DNA from: Croceivirga sp.
Lineage (GTDB): Bacteria > Bacteroidota > Bacteroidia > Flavobacteriales > Flavobacteriaceae
Direction: 5' to 3'
DNA: 64,000 bases
Assembly: GCA_028284935.1 (NCBI GenBank)
Contig: JANQQQ010000039.1
Location: 248,001 to 312,000, forward strand
Position 1 is the first letter of the stretch. Each line of letters begins with the position of its first letter. The position numbers and the translations under genes were made by a program. This document shows, piece after piece, positions 32,548 to 41,075 of this stretch. The notes below the pieces were generated by a model. That model did no database searches. It was not told where the DNA came from and worked only from the letters and a program-made list of their open reading frames with translations.

Positions 32548-32719
32548 GTTCGCATTGATTGAAAAATCAAAGAAAAACAAATTATAGGACTCTACCTACA
32601 ATCGAAAATTAATAAATGTTTGTCATTTCAAGAGCATTAAGATTTTTTTAACAATTGAAATGAAACCCCCTTGTAACAAACCTCGTAGGTAGGGGTGATT
32701 AATTCTAAAAGTTATTCTA

Positions 32720-33403
32720 ATGAAAAAAACAACTAAAGCTACCATTGTACTCGGTTCTTTGGTCGTTGCAATCACCCTATTTATTGCAGCCGACCATATT
32801 GATGCCCCGAGCAGTATGGGTACTTCTGCGGACATTGCCGATTATTTTGCCTTTGAACCTATGGAAGGGTCGGACAATACCACTTTTGTGGTTGATTTAC
32901 AATCCGATGTTTTACCCGACCTGGCGTATGGAACCTTTGATGAAGACGTGGTGACTGAAATCAACATTGATACGGATGGTGATTTGATTGAAGACTTGGT
33001 CATCCAAGCCATTCCAAGGGATGGAAGAATGTATTTTTTTGGGCCATTTACTCCAACCACCACTGGACTGAACAGCGAAGTTGCCGTGGATTCCCCATTG
33101 GGGGATGTTGAGATTTCAGCAGCTACAGCCATTGTCGAAACCACGGCAAGCGGGGTTTCCCTTTTTGCCGGTCCCCGACAAGATCCCTTTTACTTTGATT
33201 TTTTTCGATTTAACGAGGTGCTGGCGCCCAGCATGGATGATAATTCAGGTTTTAATAATCCAGGAGTGGACACCTTTGATGGAGCCAATACCATGACCAT
33301 TGCCGTTGAATTACCAAACAGCTTGTTGGGTGGGACCACTGCCACTAACGTGCTGGGAGTTCCGGTTTACAAGACCTGGGTAACTACGAACAGAAAACAA
33401 TAA
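32720..33403 (+). CDS. DUF4331 family exported protein, N-terminal-half type
   Basis: A 227-residue protein with a signal or anchor sequence (MKKTTKATIVLGSLVVAITLFIAA) directly followed by the DUF4331 hallmark DHIDAPSSMGTSADIADYFAF. The rest matches the first half of full-length DUF4331 proteins, ending with FDGANTMTIAVELPNSLLG and a VYKTWVTTNR finish. The second half of the family pattern is carried by the next gene, 23 bp downstream, so a single ancestral protein appears to be encoded as two exported polypeptides. The function of the family is unknown. Confidence 0.83.
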   Translation: MKKTTKATIVLGSLVVAITLFIAADHIDAPSSMGTSADIADYFAFEPMEGSDNTTFVVDLQSDVLPDLAYGTFDEDVVTEINIDTDGDLIEDLVIQAIPRDGRMYFFGPFTPTTTGLNSEVAVDSPLGDVEISAATAIVETTASGVSLFAGPRQDPFYFDFFRFNEVLAPSMDDNSGFNNPGVDTFDGANTMTIAVELPNSLLGGTTATNVLGVPVYKTWVTTNRKQ

Positions 33404-33426
33404 TTAACGCAACAAAAAGTATTAAA

Positions 33427-34161
33427 ATGAATGTTAAAAAGATAATGCATTTGTGTTTGTCCCTGATGGTTTTGGCCGCTTTGACTGCATGCAACAATGA
33501 CGACAATGGAGCCGCGATGGAAGATGACTTAACTAGTATGGAAGACGACGGTATAATGGAGGACGATGGCATGATGGGGATGGATCTGGATTTTTCAGGA
33601 ACCTATGCCCAAGTTGATTTTATGGGACGACCAGGTATCAATTCAGTGCTTAGTGCCAATGGGGATATCAAGGACATGCATAATAGGAGCATCCCATCAG
33701 AGATGAAAGCAAACTTTCAGGCAGCTTTTGAAGCACAATTGGAAGGCTTACACGATGCCTATGCCGTGGCCTTGGGCTTGACGGCCCAAGATGTAGATTA
33801 TCAACCCAATATTTTAGGAGATATTCTCAACGGACCTGATAATGACGGATTTACCAATAATCCCGTGACAGCAACAGTTCTGACAACAGTATTGGCCAAT
33901 GATATCCTGGAAGTGGCTCCTGATGCCCCAACGACCTACTTCAACCCTGGTGTTGGGGCTCCGACATATGAAGGAGGTATTGGACTCACAGGGAGAACCC
34001 CACAAGATGATGTCATTGATGTTTCCTTGATTCTTCTATTTGGTGGAGGCGATGGTGCCCGTTTTAATGGCCAGGGCGGGCTACCCTTATTGGTTTCTGA
34101 TGGGGTGGGTCTAACCGCAACCATTTCCGATACTTTCCCATATTTGGGAGACCCTGAATAG
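33427..34161 (+). CDS. DUF4331 family lipoprotein, C-terminal-half type
   Basis: A 244-residue lipoprotein: signal MNVKKIMHLCLSLMVLAALTAC, acidic Met/Asp-rich tether (residues 24-55), then the second half of the DUF4331 pattern (MGRPGINSVLS, DDVIDVSLILLFGG, SDGVG, SDTFPYLGDP). It starts 23 bp after the N-half gene. Its own lipoprotein signal shows the split is not a recent frameshift: each half is targeted independently and they probably associate outside the cytoplasm. Confidence 0.83.
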   Translation: MNVKKIMHLCLSLMVLAALTACNNDDNGAAMEDDLTSMEDDGIMEDDGMMGMDLDFSGTYAQVDFMGRPGINSVLSANGDIKDMHNRSIPSEMKANFQAAFEAQLEGLHDAYAVALGLTAQDVDYQPNILGDILNGPDNDGFTNNPVTATVLTTVLANDILEVAPDAPTTYFNPGVGAPTYEGGIGLTGRTPQDDVIDVSLILLFGGGDGARFNGQGGLPLLVSDGVGLTATISDTFPYLGDPE

Positions 34162-34181
34162 TCAATTGCTATGAAAAAGAT

Positions 34182-34208
34182 GGGAGAGGACATTTCCATT
34201 CCTCTCCC
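34182..34208 (+). other. Perfect 9-bp hairpin between DUF4331 lipoprotein and TPR genes
   Basis: GGGAGAGGA (34182-34190) pairs perfectly with TCCTCTCCC (34200-34208) around a nine-base loop. No T-tract follows, so it is not a standard intrinsic terminator. It may be an mRNA-stabilising or processing structure between two co-directional genes. Confidence 0.55.
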
Positions 34209-34241
34209 TCTACCATTACTAGATTATCTTAAAACAATTCC

Positions 34242-35516
34242 ATGAAATTTTTAAAAACCTTCCTTGTTTTCCTTCTTTTGACTTCCTGTACCCAAGAAGA
34301 TCATTTGATAACCGACCCAAAAGACTATACCATTTATTTAAAAACGGAGCAACCCCGAACGACCTCCAAATATTTTCAACTTTGGGACTCCAAAATTAAA
34401 ACGGACAGCACACAACTATTTAGTTTTGGCCATGTAGCAGGCGAATACAGCCGTTATTTCAAAATTACAGGAGACGTCAACTTCCTTAAAAAGGCGGAAA
34501 GAGCGTTGACCAAGGCCGTTGAAATTGCCAATATTGGTAAGGAATCCTATGCCAGGGCGCTTGCACGAAACTACATTTCCCAACATCGTTTTAGGGAGGC
34601 CCTTGCCATGGCCAAACTCGCGGAGCGCGCAGGTGGTGGCAAAAAAGATACGCAAGCCCTACTTTTTGATGTGCATATGGAATTGGGCAATTATCAATTG
34701 GCCGAAAACTACTTGGACAGCATCAAAAATATGGCCGACTTTGGTTATCTCATCCGAAATGCAAAATGGAACGATCATGAAGGCAATTTGGATACCACAA
34801 TACGATTTATGGAGATGGCACTGAAAAGGGCTGAATCCACAAAGAACAGAAATCTACTACTTTGGTCTTACACCAACTTGGCGGATTACTATGGTCATGC
34901 AGGACGCATCCAAGATTCATATCACGGCTATTTAAAAGCCCTTGAATTGGATTCGGAAAATGCCTACGCAAAAAAGGGAATCGCATGGATTGTCTTTTCA
35001 TATGAAAAAAATGGTGCCGAGGCGCTACGGATTTTGGATGCCGTTACTGAACATTACAGTGCTCCGGACTACTACTTGCTAATGGCTGAAATTGCCCAAT
35101 TCATGGGGGATACCAAGAAAATGATTGCCCACATGAACGATTACAAGGCTCTTGTGCAAGAACCAGGCTATGGCGATATGTACAATGCCCATCATGTGGA
35201 GTACCATCTTGGGATTACGAAAAAGTATGATCGTGCACTAAAGCTGGCTTTCAAGGAAATTGAGAACAGACCAACCCCGGAGTCCTATGGGTTATTGGCC
35301 AAGACCTATTTAAAGATGGGTGAGAAGGTCAAGGCCTTGGATTTGGCCGAAAACAAAATAATGGGAAAGACCTATGAGCCCGGCATTTTATTGCAGGCGG
35401 CGCAGGTGTTTAAAGCCAATCATCAATATGAAAAAGTTGACGCCCTAAAAAAGGAGCTTCAACAAGCATTTTACGAACTTGGCCCACTTTCTAAAAAGGA
35501 AATTGAAATGTTATAG
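34242..35516 (+). CDS. TPR-repeat lipoprotein
   Basis: A 424-residue protein with lipobox LLLTSC (signal residues 1-17) and repeated helical hairpins through its length: FLKKAERALTKAVEIANIGK, FREALAMAKLAERAGGGK, YQLAENYLDSIKN, DSYHGYLKALELDSENAYAKKGIAW, YDRALKLAFKEIENRPTPESYGLLAKTY. Multiple TPR-like units indicate a protein-interaction scaffold anchored at a membrane. It follows the split DUF4331 pair by 80 bp in the same direction and ends before a strong terminator, so the three genes probably form one transcription unit. Confidence 0.83.
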   Translation: MKFLKTFLVFLLLTSCTQEDHLITDPKDYTIYLKTEQPRTTSKYFQLWDSKIKTDSTQLFSFGHVAGEYSRYFKITGDVNFLKKAERALTKAVEIANIGKESYARALARNYISQHRFREALAMAKLAERAGGGKKDTQALLFDVHMELGNYQLAENYLDSIKNMADFGYLIRNAKWNDHEGNLDTTIRFMEMALKRAESTKNRNLLLWSYTNLADYYGHAGRIQDSYHGYLKALELDSENAYAKKGIAWIVFSYEKNGAEALRILDAVTEHYSAPDYYLLMAEIAQFMGDTKKMIAHMNDYKALVQEPGYGDMYNAHHVEYHLGITKKYDRALKLAFKEIENRPTPESYGLLAKTYLKMGEKVKALDLAENKIMGKTYEPGILLQAAQVFKANHQYEKVDALKKELQQAFYELGPLSKKEIEML

Positions 35517-35559
35517 AGACAAAGAATTTCATTTAAATGAGTTGGTTGTTTTTAGTGAT

Positions 35560-35588
35560 GCCCTAGGGTTTTACCTAGGGCCTTTTTT
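35560..35588 (+). terminator. Intrinsic terminator after the DUF4331/TPR unit
   Basis: Stem GCCCTAGG (35560-35567) / CCTAGGGC (35574-35581), six-base loop, then CTTTTTT. It is 44 bp after the TPR gene stop and 45 bp before the next start codon. Confidence 0.88.
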
Positions 35589-35632
35589 GCGATGAGGAAG
35601 GCAAGTCGTTCAAAGATGTGTAAATTGAAGTC

Positions 35633-36736
35633 ATGAAGTTGCAATATGTTCTCTTTGGCAGTTTCTTTTTGTTGCATTTTTTTACTTCCGTACGCGGACA
35701 GCAGGCGGATGAAACCGTTAGGGACTCCATCAAAAATTTTAAGTTGACCGCCATGCCGGTACTCTTCTATTTGCCCGAGACAGGCCTAGGGTACGGTGGA
35801 TTGGGCATTGGAACGTTTCGATTCAAAGGTGAGCCTGAAGAGAGTTACCCTTCTTCTGTACAGCTGGCCGTTAGCTATACTTCAAAAAACCAATTGTTGA
35901 TATGGGCGCCCTATGAGTTGTACTGGGACAATGAGAAATGGCGGTTGTTCGGCGAACTAGGATTTTATAAGTACTTCTACAACTTTTATGGTATTGGTAT
36001 TGATGCCCAAGAGGAAAATTTTGAGACCTATGAAGTCGATTTTCCTAGGTTAAGAATGTCCGTATTGCGGGAAATACTCCCTAACTTCTTGGTAGGGGCC
36101 GGGTATGAGTTGGATATTTATTACAACTTAAATTTTGATGTTAATGGGGTTCTGGACCGTTCATCTGTTGAAGGAAAAGAAGGAGGGGGAACCATTTCCA
36201 ACCTAGGGCTGTTGGCCGTATATGATACGCGTGACCATGTTTTTCAGCCCACAAAAGGGTTCTTTGTACAGGCAGGGGCTTTTACCGCAATGGATGTCTT
36301 GGGTTCTTCATTTTCCTTCTCGAAATTTAGTTTGGATACCAGGTACTACGAAAAGATTAAGGGTCAACATATTTTGGCCGGTAACTTCTTTGTTGCACAT
36401 ACGGGACAGGGAACCCCATTTTTTAGTTTGAATTATTTGGGCACCAATAACAGAAGTAGGGGATTCAATGACAGAAGGTATTTGGACAATGCCGAGCTAA
36501 GCTTTGCACTGGAATACCGTTTTCCAATATCAGGAAGGTTCGGAGGGGTAGCTTTTGGTTCCAGCGGAACGGTGGCAGGGGATTTTTCAGGTCTTTTTAC
36601 TTCCCGCTACCGAAATGCCTTTGGGGCCGGTCTTCGATACACCATCAACAAAAAAGATGGTATTCGTATTCGTGTGGACTATGGTATGTCCGAGGAAGGC
36701 GGCAATCTCTATTTTACGGTTAGGGAAGCTTTTTGA
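35633..36736 (+). CDS. BamA/TamA family outer membrane protein without POTRA domains
   Basis: A 367-residue protein with signal peptide (MKLQYVLFGSFFLLHFFTSVRG) and a 16-strand-type surface-antigen barrel. Visible family features are TGLGYGGLGIGTFR near the start, the central YDTRDHVFQPTKGFFVQ and RSRGFNDRRYLDN (the conserved RGF loop), and a C-terminal GIRIRVDYGMSEEGGNLYFTV. No N-terminal POTRA repeats are present, so it is not the essential BamA but a short paralogue of unknown cargo. It ends adjacent to the convergent DUF547 gene with no gap. Confidence 0.85.
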   Translation: MKLQYVLFGSFFLLHFFTSVRGQQADETVRDSIKNFKLTAMPVLFYLPETGLGYGGLGIGTFRFKGEPEESYPSSVQLAVSYTSKNQLLIWAPYELYWDNEKWRLFGELGFYKYFYNFYGIGIDAQEENFETYEVDFPRLRMSVLREILPNFLVGAGYELDIYYNLNFDVNGVLDRSSVEGKEGGGTISNLGLLAVYDTRDHVFQPTKGFFVQAGAFTAMDVLGSSFSFSKFSLDTRYYEKIKGQHILAGNFFVAHTGQGTPFFSLNYLGTNNRSRGFNDRRYLDNAELSFALEYRFPISGRFGGVAFGSSGTVAGDFSGLFTSRYRNAFGAGLRYTINKKDGIRIRVDYGMSEEGGNLYFTVREAF

Positions 36737-37495
36737 CTACAATTCAATAAAATTATCAAGGGCCAAGGTCCAATCGTAATCCTTATACTCCAAATCAATG
36801 TCCTCCGTATTTGGGATGATACCTTGATTTTTTAAGATGTTTTTTGTTCCGTCCTTTCCACCAAAATCACCCCTGAACCAACTAAATAAGGAGGTGATGT
36901 ATACCTTGTTTTCTGTGGCAACGTACTTCGATGAACTTTTGAGGAACAGCGCCGTGCTCCTGGCAAATTGCTCGTTCAGCTTTTCGGGGGTATAGATGCC
37001 TACCGGTGGACAATCCTTGGCCCCACAGTTTAACGCAAAATGTATTCGATAGTCCGGATTTTCCACTCTAAGGGTTCTTTCAAACCTGTCCGGGAACCCT
37101 TTTTTTACATAACCAAGCCCCAATTTTGATTGTGACCTTCTGATAATGCCATGTTCAATTTTGTCAAAGGATATGACATTCCCAGCAATTCCGATCTGAT
37201 CTTTTGAAAAGAAGTTCCCACGATTTTCATAAAGCTCAGGGCTTCTAGTCAAAATAACCTGAATATAGGCGTTGTAGATGTTTACCCAAAAGGCCAGTTT
37301 TTGTTCATCCGTTTTCAAACCGGATACTAAGGCCTCAAATTCAATATTGGCCAGTTCTTGTCTGATTTCCCTGGTGTCCTCTCCATTTTTAATTTTTTTC
37401 AAAAAATCTTCCGAAAGGGTATTGAGGTCATTGTTTTGGGCATTGCCAAATGAAAAAACCAAGGAAAGGATTAAGGTGAGGCCTTTACAGTTCAT
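36737..37495 (-). CDS. DUF547 domain-containing exported protein
   Basis: About 253 residues from ATG 37495, which opens a good signal peptide (MNCKGLTLILSLVFSFGNAQ); longer in-frame starts back to 37591 add an unlikely leader. DUF547 features include KLAFWVNIYNAYIQVIL, FDKIEHGIIR and RIHFALNCGAKDCPPVGIYT with conserved Cys and His. The domain is uncharacterised though widespread, and has a papain-like fold prediction in some analyses. It converges on the BamA-type gene. Confidence 0.85.
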   Translation of the reverse strand: MNCKGLTLILSLVFSFGNAQNNDLNTLSEDFLKKIKNGEDTREIRQELANIEFEALVSGLKTDEQKLAFWVNIYNAYIQVILTRSPELYENRGNFFSKDQIGIAGNVISFDKIEHGIIRRSQSKLGLGYVKKGFPDRFERTLRVENPDYRIHFALNCGAKDCPPVGIYTPEKLNEQFARSTALFLKSSSKYVATENKVYITSLFSWFRGDFGGKDGTKNILKNQGIIPNTEDIDLEYKDYDWTLALDNFIEL

Positions 37496-37632
37496 ACACG
37501 GTTGTTTACGGTTGTACTCTGACTCATTTACGTAAAAAATGATATGGGGGTTTTGTCGAAATAATACTAACTTCCTTTCTACAAATCCCATGCCTTACAA
37601 ATTACGTAGGTAATCAAGTAAAGATATTTCGT

Positions 37633-38331
37633 TTGATAAGCGTCATCATACCCGCCCATAATGAGGCAAAAAATCTCAATAAATTGCTTCCTATTCTGGA
37701 AGAACTTTCAGATGGTCATCAAGTAGAAGTCATAGTGAGCCTAGGAGATTGCACGGTAAGTTATTCCCGTCATTTGGGTGACCTAAAGCGGGTGAAGCTT
37801 ATTGCCGAAAAGCGAAAAGGGCGTGCAAAGCAAATGAACGACGGAGCTGCCGTTGCCAAAGGGAGTATTTTGGCATTTCTTCATGCGGATGTACTTCCTC
37901 CCACCAATTTTTTTAAGGACATCAAACAGGCGATATCCAGTGGGTATGATGCGGGTTTTTTCTCCTATCAATTTGATAAGGATAGTTTTTTTCTCCGCAT
38001 CAATGCCTCCTTTACCAAAAGGGATGGCATTTTTACCGGTGGTGGAGACCAATGCCTATTTATTAAGAAATCAGTTTTTGAACAATTGGGACGTTTTGAG
38101 GATGATCAAGTGGTGATGGAAGATTTTGAATTCTTTGCTCGAATGAAAAAAGCGAAAACCCCTTACAAAATAATCAATAATGATTTACTTGTTTCTGCAA
38201 GAAAATATGCCCATAACAGTTATCTACGGGTCAACCTATCGAACCTGCTTTTAATGACGCTTTTTAGGTGCCATTACCCTCCAAAAAAGCTGAGACGGCT
38301 GCATGACAGACTCATTGCAAGACCAAACTGA
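37633..38331 (+). CDS. Family 2 glycosyltransferase, TIGR04283 type
   Basis: A 232-residue GT-A glycosyltransferase. ISVIIPAHNEAKNLNKLLP opens the nucleotide-sugar domain, LAFLHADVLPP is the DxD-like region and FTGGGDQCLFIKKSVFEQLGRF follows, as in the TIGR04283 group (arsenosugar- or selenodomain-associated transferases). The first usable codon in frame is TTG 37633; no ATG is available before conserved residues, so a TTG start is likely. The usual radical SAM partner is not adjacent. Confidence 0.82.
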   Translation: MISVIIPAHNEAKNLNKLLPILEELSDGHQVEVIVSLGDCTVSYSRHLGDLKRVKLIAEKRKGRAKQMNDGAAVAKGSILAFLHADVLPPTNFFKDIKQAISSGYDAGFFSYQFDKDSFFLRINASFTKRDGIFTGGGDQCLFIKKSVFEQLGRFEDDQVVMEDFEFFARMKKAKTPYKIINNDLLVSARKYAHNSYLRVNLSNLLLMTLFRCHYPPKKLRRLHDRLIARPN

Positions 38332-38386
38332 ATCGGTATTTTATGAAACAATGATTTTCATCATTTTATGTTTTTGGGTTCAAATT

Positions 38387-38394
38387 TAGTTTTG
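38387..38394 (+). promoter_or_regulatory. Bacteroidetes -7 box (TAGTTTTG) of the OmpW-like gene
   Basis: TAGTTTTG is a perfect match to the Bacteroidetes -7 consensus TAnnTTTG, 13 bp upstream of the ATG at 38408 (23 bp of the ATG at 38417). A -33 TTG at ideal spacing is not obvious. It contrasts with the GAnnTTTG boxes of the four LytTR-type promoters. Confidence 0.5.
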
Positions 38395-38407
38395 CCGAAC
38401 CTTAAAA

Positions 38408-39067
38408 ATGAATTTTATGAGAAAAGTAATTGTTTTATTCGTGCTGGTAGCTTTTGGGCTTTCCAATGGTATTCTGGCCCAAGACGTCAGTTCGGATGGA
38501 GATTTTTCAAAATGGCAGTTTAGGTTGCGCGGTATTGTGGTTACACCGGATGAAAGCGCCGATATTGAAACCATTGGTGGTGATGCATCGATTTCCACTG
38601 CTTTTGTCCCCGAATTGGACATCTCTTATTTCTTCGATGAGAACTGGTCATTGGAGTTGATCTTGGCGACTGCAAAGCATGACGTAGAAGCTGTAGGTAC
38701 TGCTGCTGGGGATATCGATCTTGGTCATGTTTGGCTTCTGCCCCCTACGTTGACAGCGCAATACCATTTTACGGGAGGTGATTTTGTTCCTTATTTAGGA
38801 GCAGGCCCCAACCTTACCTTATTCTATGGCGTGGATGAAGGACCAACTGCTGATGATGTAGAATATGATACTGCGGTAGGATTCGCCCTTCAAGGTGGCT
38901 TTGATTTTATGCTCAATGATAAATGGTTTTTGAATTTGGATGTTAAAAAACTGTTTTTGGGAACGGATGCCACAATTGACGCTACAACTGCACTCGGTGC
39001 TACGGTGGGAGCAGAGGTTGATATTAACCCATGGATTTTTGGATTTGGAGTTGGGGTAAAAATTTAA
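38408..39067 (+). CDS. OmpW family outer membrane protein
   Basis: A 219-residue protein with signal peptide (MRKVIVLFVLVAFGLSNGILAQ, from ATG 38417 or 38408) and an eight-strand barrel pattern. Family markers include RLRGIVVTPDESADIETIGGDASI, PELDISYFFDENWSLELILATAKHDVEA, HVWLLPPTLTAQYHF and a C-terminal NPWIFGFGVGVKI. OmpW forms a narrow hydrophobic channel in the outer membrane. It is monocistronic with a strong terminator after it. Confidence 0.9.
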   Translation: MNFMRKVIVLFVLVAFGLSNGILAQDVSSDGDFSKWQFRLRGIVVTPDESADIETIGGDASISTAFVPELDISYFFDENWSLELILATAKHDVEAVGTAAGDIDLGHVWLLPPTLTAQYHFTGGDFVPYLGAGPNLTLFYGVDEGPTADDVEYDTAVGFALQGGFDFMLNDKWFLNLDVKKLFLGTDATIDATTALGATVGAEVDINPWIFGFGVGVKI

Positions 39068-39088
39068 AACTACTTTGGAGACAACTTG

Positions 39089-39114
39089 ACCGCCCTCATC
39101 AGGGCGGTTTTTTT
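39089..39114 (+). terminator. Intrinsic terminator after the OmpW-like gene
   Basis: Stem ACCGCCCT (39089-39096) / AGGGCGGT (39101-39108) with a four-base loop and seven T following. The end touches the stop codon of the convergent cysteine hydrolase gene. Confidence 0.9.
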
Positions 39115-39676
39115 ATACCATCTGATTGAGAAGCACTTCGGTATCCATAATTACCGCAAATTCCCCATGTAAACTGGCCAGGGAGGTGTTATGTACCAAT
39201 TCTGATGGAAATACCTCGTTATTCAGTCCCATTCTATCAAAAGTGGCCGTGGCATCCGCAATCAAAATAACTTCAAAACCAAGATTTGCCGCCATGCGTA
39301 CCGACGTGGAAACACAGTGGTTGGTAGTCAATCCCACAACGACTAATTTTTCAATGGCTTTTTCCCTCAACATCTTTTCCAAATCCGTTCCGATAAAAGC
39401 ACTATTTACATTTTTTGTGAACAAAGGTTCGGTTTCCAGCGGTACCACTTCATCCTTAATTTGAAAACCTCCATTACTCCTATGTAAGGGGGAACTTGGA
39501 TTGGTTGAACTATGCCTGACATGAAAAACCGGACGTTGATCCCGTCGCCATTTTGAAAGAATTTTTGCCATATTTGCTTCCGCTTGTGGGTTGTTTCGAT
39601 TGCCCCCATAAAAGTCCCAATCGTCAAGACCTTTTTGAACATCAATCAAAAGGAGCGCGGTCTTTTCATCAATCAT
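39113..39676 (-). CDS. Isochorismatase-like cysteine hydrolase
   Basis: About 187 residues from ATG 39676; an upstream in-frame ATG at 39697 is possible but overlaps the SDR gene by 29 bp. Asp in ALLLIDVQKG, Lys in LFTKNVNSAFIGTDL and the nucleophile Cys in VVGLTTNHCVSTSVRMA give the catalytic triad of the isochorismatase/nicotinamidase superfamily, with a conserved cis-peptide context VGLTT. The substrate is unknown. It overlaps the end of the SDR gene by 8 bp, so the two are co-expressed. Confidence 0.87.
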   Translation of the reverse strand: MIDEKTALLLIDVQKGLDDWDFYGGNRNNPQAEANMAKILSKWRRDQRPVFHVRHSSTNPSSPLHRSNGGFQIKDEVVPLETEPLFTKNVNSAFIGTDLEKMLREKAIEKLVVVGLTTNHCVSTSVRMAANLGFEVILIADATATFDRMGLNNEVFPSELVHNTSLASLHGEFAVIMDTEVLLNQMV

Positions 39677-40271
39677 AAATTCGAATGATTTCGCCATTTC
39701 CTTTTCCTAGAACACTTCTGACATAACCATTGACCATTTTGTCCATAGGAATGACATGGTGTCCGGGAAAATAATCCTTGTACCGTTCATAGGCATCCTC
39801 CACCAATCCGGAAGAGACCACATTTAGCCTAAGTTTGTGCTGCAGCTCCAAAGAAGCGGCTTTTACAAAACTATGGATGCCCCCATTGACCATGGCTGCG
39901 CTGGCTGTCATAAAGACGGGATCGTCGGCCAAAATACCTGTTGTCAATGTTATGGAACCGTTTTTAGTTACATAATTCTGACCTATCCTTACGAGATTTA
40001 CTTGACCCATCAATTTGCTTTTTAGACCGATGTAATAATCTTCCTCGGTCAGTTCATCAAAGGCTCCCCATTTGGCTTCCCCGGCAATATTAACAATGGC
40101 ATCGACCTTGCCAATTTCCTTGAGTGCGTTTTCAATGTTCTTAAAATCAGCAATATCCAATCGATAATCGCCTTGGTTTCGTCCTGCAATAAGAACGTTA
40201 TGACCTTCCTTGAAAAAATCGGTCACTTTTTTTCCAATGGTACCGTAACCACCAATAATCAATATTCTCAT
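39669..40271 (-). CDS. Short SDR family protein
   Basis: A 200-residue short-chain dehydrogenase with an N-terminal cofactor loop IIGGYGTIGKKV, a VDAIVNIAGEAKWG segment in place of NNAG and a reduced active-site region (GSITLTTGILADDP, ASAAMVNGG). The length and pattern match the small atypical SDRs seen in several bacteria (YbbO-like or KR-like). The canonical YxxxK is not obvious, so catalysis may differ. It shares an operon with the cysteine hydrolase. Confidence 0.8.
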   Translation of the reverse strand: MRILIIGGYGTIGKKVTDFFKEGHNVLIAGRNQGDYRLDIADFKNIENALKEIGKVDAIVNIAGEAKWGAFDELTEEDYYIGLKSKLMGQVNLVRIGQNYVTKNGSITLTTGILADDPVFMTASAAMVNGGIHSFVKAASLELQHKLRLNVVSSGLVEDAYERYKDYFPGHHVIPMDKMVNGYVRSVLGKGNGEIIRIYD

Positions 40272-40280
40272 CTGTCTTAA

Positions 40281-41075
40281 TTAAGGTCCTGTCGCACCCA
40301 AAGTATATAATTGTTCGAGGGTGGGGGATTCACTTCCTCCTTCGGGTTCCAAGGTAATGCCAAAAGCTTGCGATTCATTGGGGTTTTCAAGCTCAAACAC
40401 CTTGTTCTCATTTAGTACAAAGTTTTCCAATAACCCTATACTTGTAGGGGTTAGGGGGTCAAGCTTTAATGACCAGACTTGATAGTTAAAACCTGGTGGC
40501 GGCTCTGGAAGACCTTGTGCGTCGATAAATACCTTCTTGGCTTTTTTGTTCCAATACGCTTTGGCATAGGCCTTGGGCGATGCGGTTTGACCTCCAAGGG
40601 CAACTACGTCAACGTTTTGGTCGCGAAGTTGGTTCAATAGGTCTTCGGTATGGGTCATTTCATTTCTGATATCCAAAATTTGCTTTTCCACGGAAGTTTT
40701 CTCTTCCGTTACCACCTCAATTTTAGATTTCAGTTGGTCATTTTCCAAATACAACCACAACAATCCAAGGGCAAATAGTAGAGAAGCTGCCCAACCTAAA
40801 TAATTCGTCCAAGCAGCTGACTTTCTTTTTATGTTTGGTTCAAAAGGAATAACCTCATTCAGCTCATTTCTTAGGGCTTCAAAGCTCTTTGGCATAAGTC
40901 CGGGTGAAGCTGCCCTGGTCACTTCCAGAACTGCCTTTTCAATGGACTCGATTTCGTGTTGTATTTCTTGATGTTCAATAGCATAATGTTGTACCTCCAA
41001 GTTTTCCTCCTCACTTAAGGTACCTGCAACATATTGTTCCAAGATTCCAGACGCTATGTATTTTTCAACATCCAT
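40281..41075 (-). CDS. RskA-type anti-sigma factor
   Basis: A 264-residue membrane protein: N-terminal cytoplasmic helical part (residues 1-85, EQYVAGTLSEEENLEVQHYA) without a Cys/His zinc motif, one transmembrane segment (about 87-108, YLGWAASLLFALGLLWLYLE), a coiled region (KSKIEVVTEEKTSVEKQILD) and an external anti-sigma-K-type beta domain (AYAKAYWNKKAKKVFID, FNYQVWSLKLDPLTPTSIG). It is expected to hold the adjacent ECF sigma factor inactive until released by proteolysis. Its ATG overlaps the last base of the sigma stop codon. Confidence 0.88.
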   Translation of the reverse strand: MDVEKYIASGILEQYVAGTLSEEENLEVQHYAIEHQEIQHEIESIEKAVLEVTRAASPGLMPKSFEALRNELNEVIPFEPNIKRKSAAWTNYLGWAASLLFALGLLWLYLENDQLKSKIEVVTEEKTSVEKQILDIRNEMTHTEDLLNQLRDQNVDVVALGGQTASPKAYAKAYWNKKAKKVFIDAQGLPEPPPGFNYQVWSLKLDPLTPTSIGLLENFVLNENKVFELENPNESQAFGITLEPEGGSESPTLEQLYTLGATGP

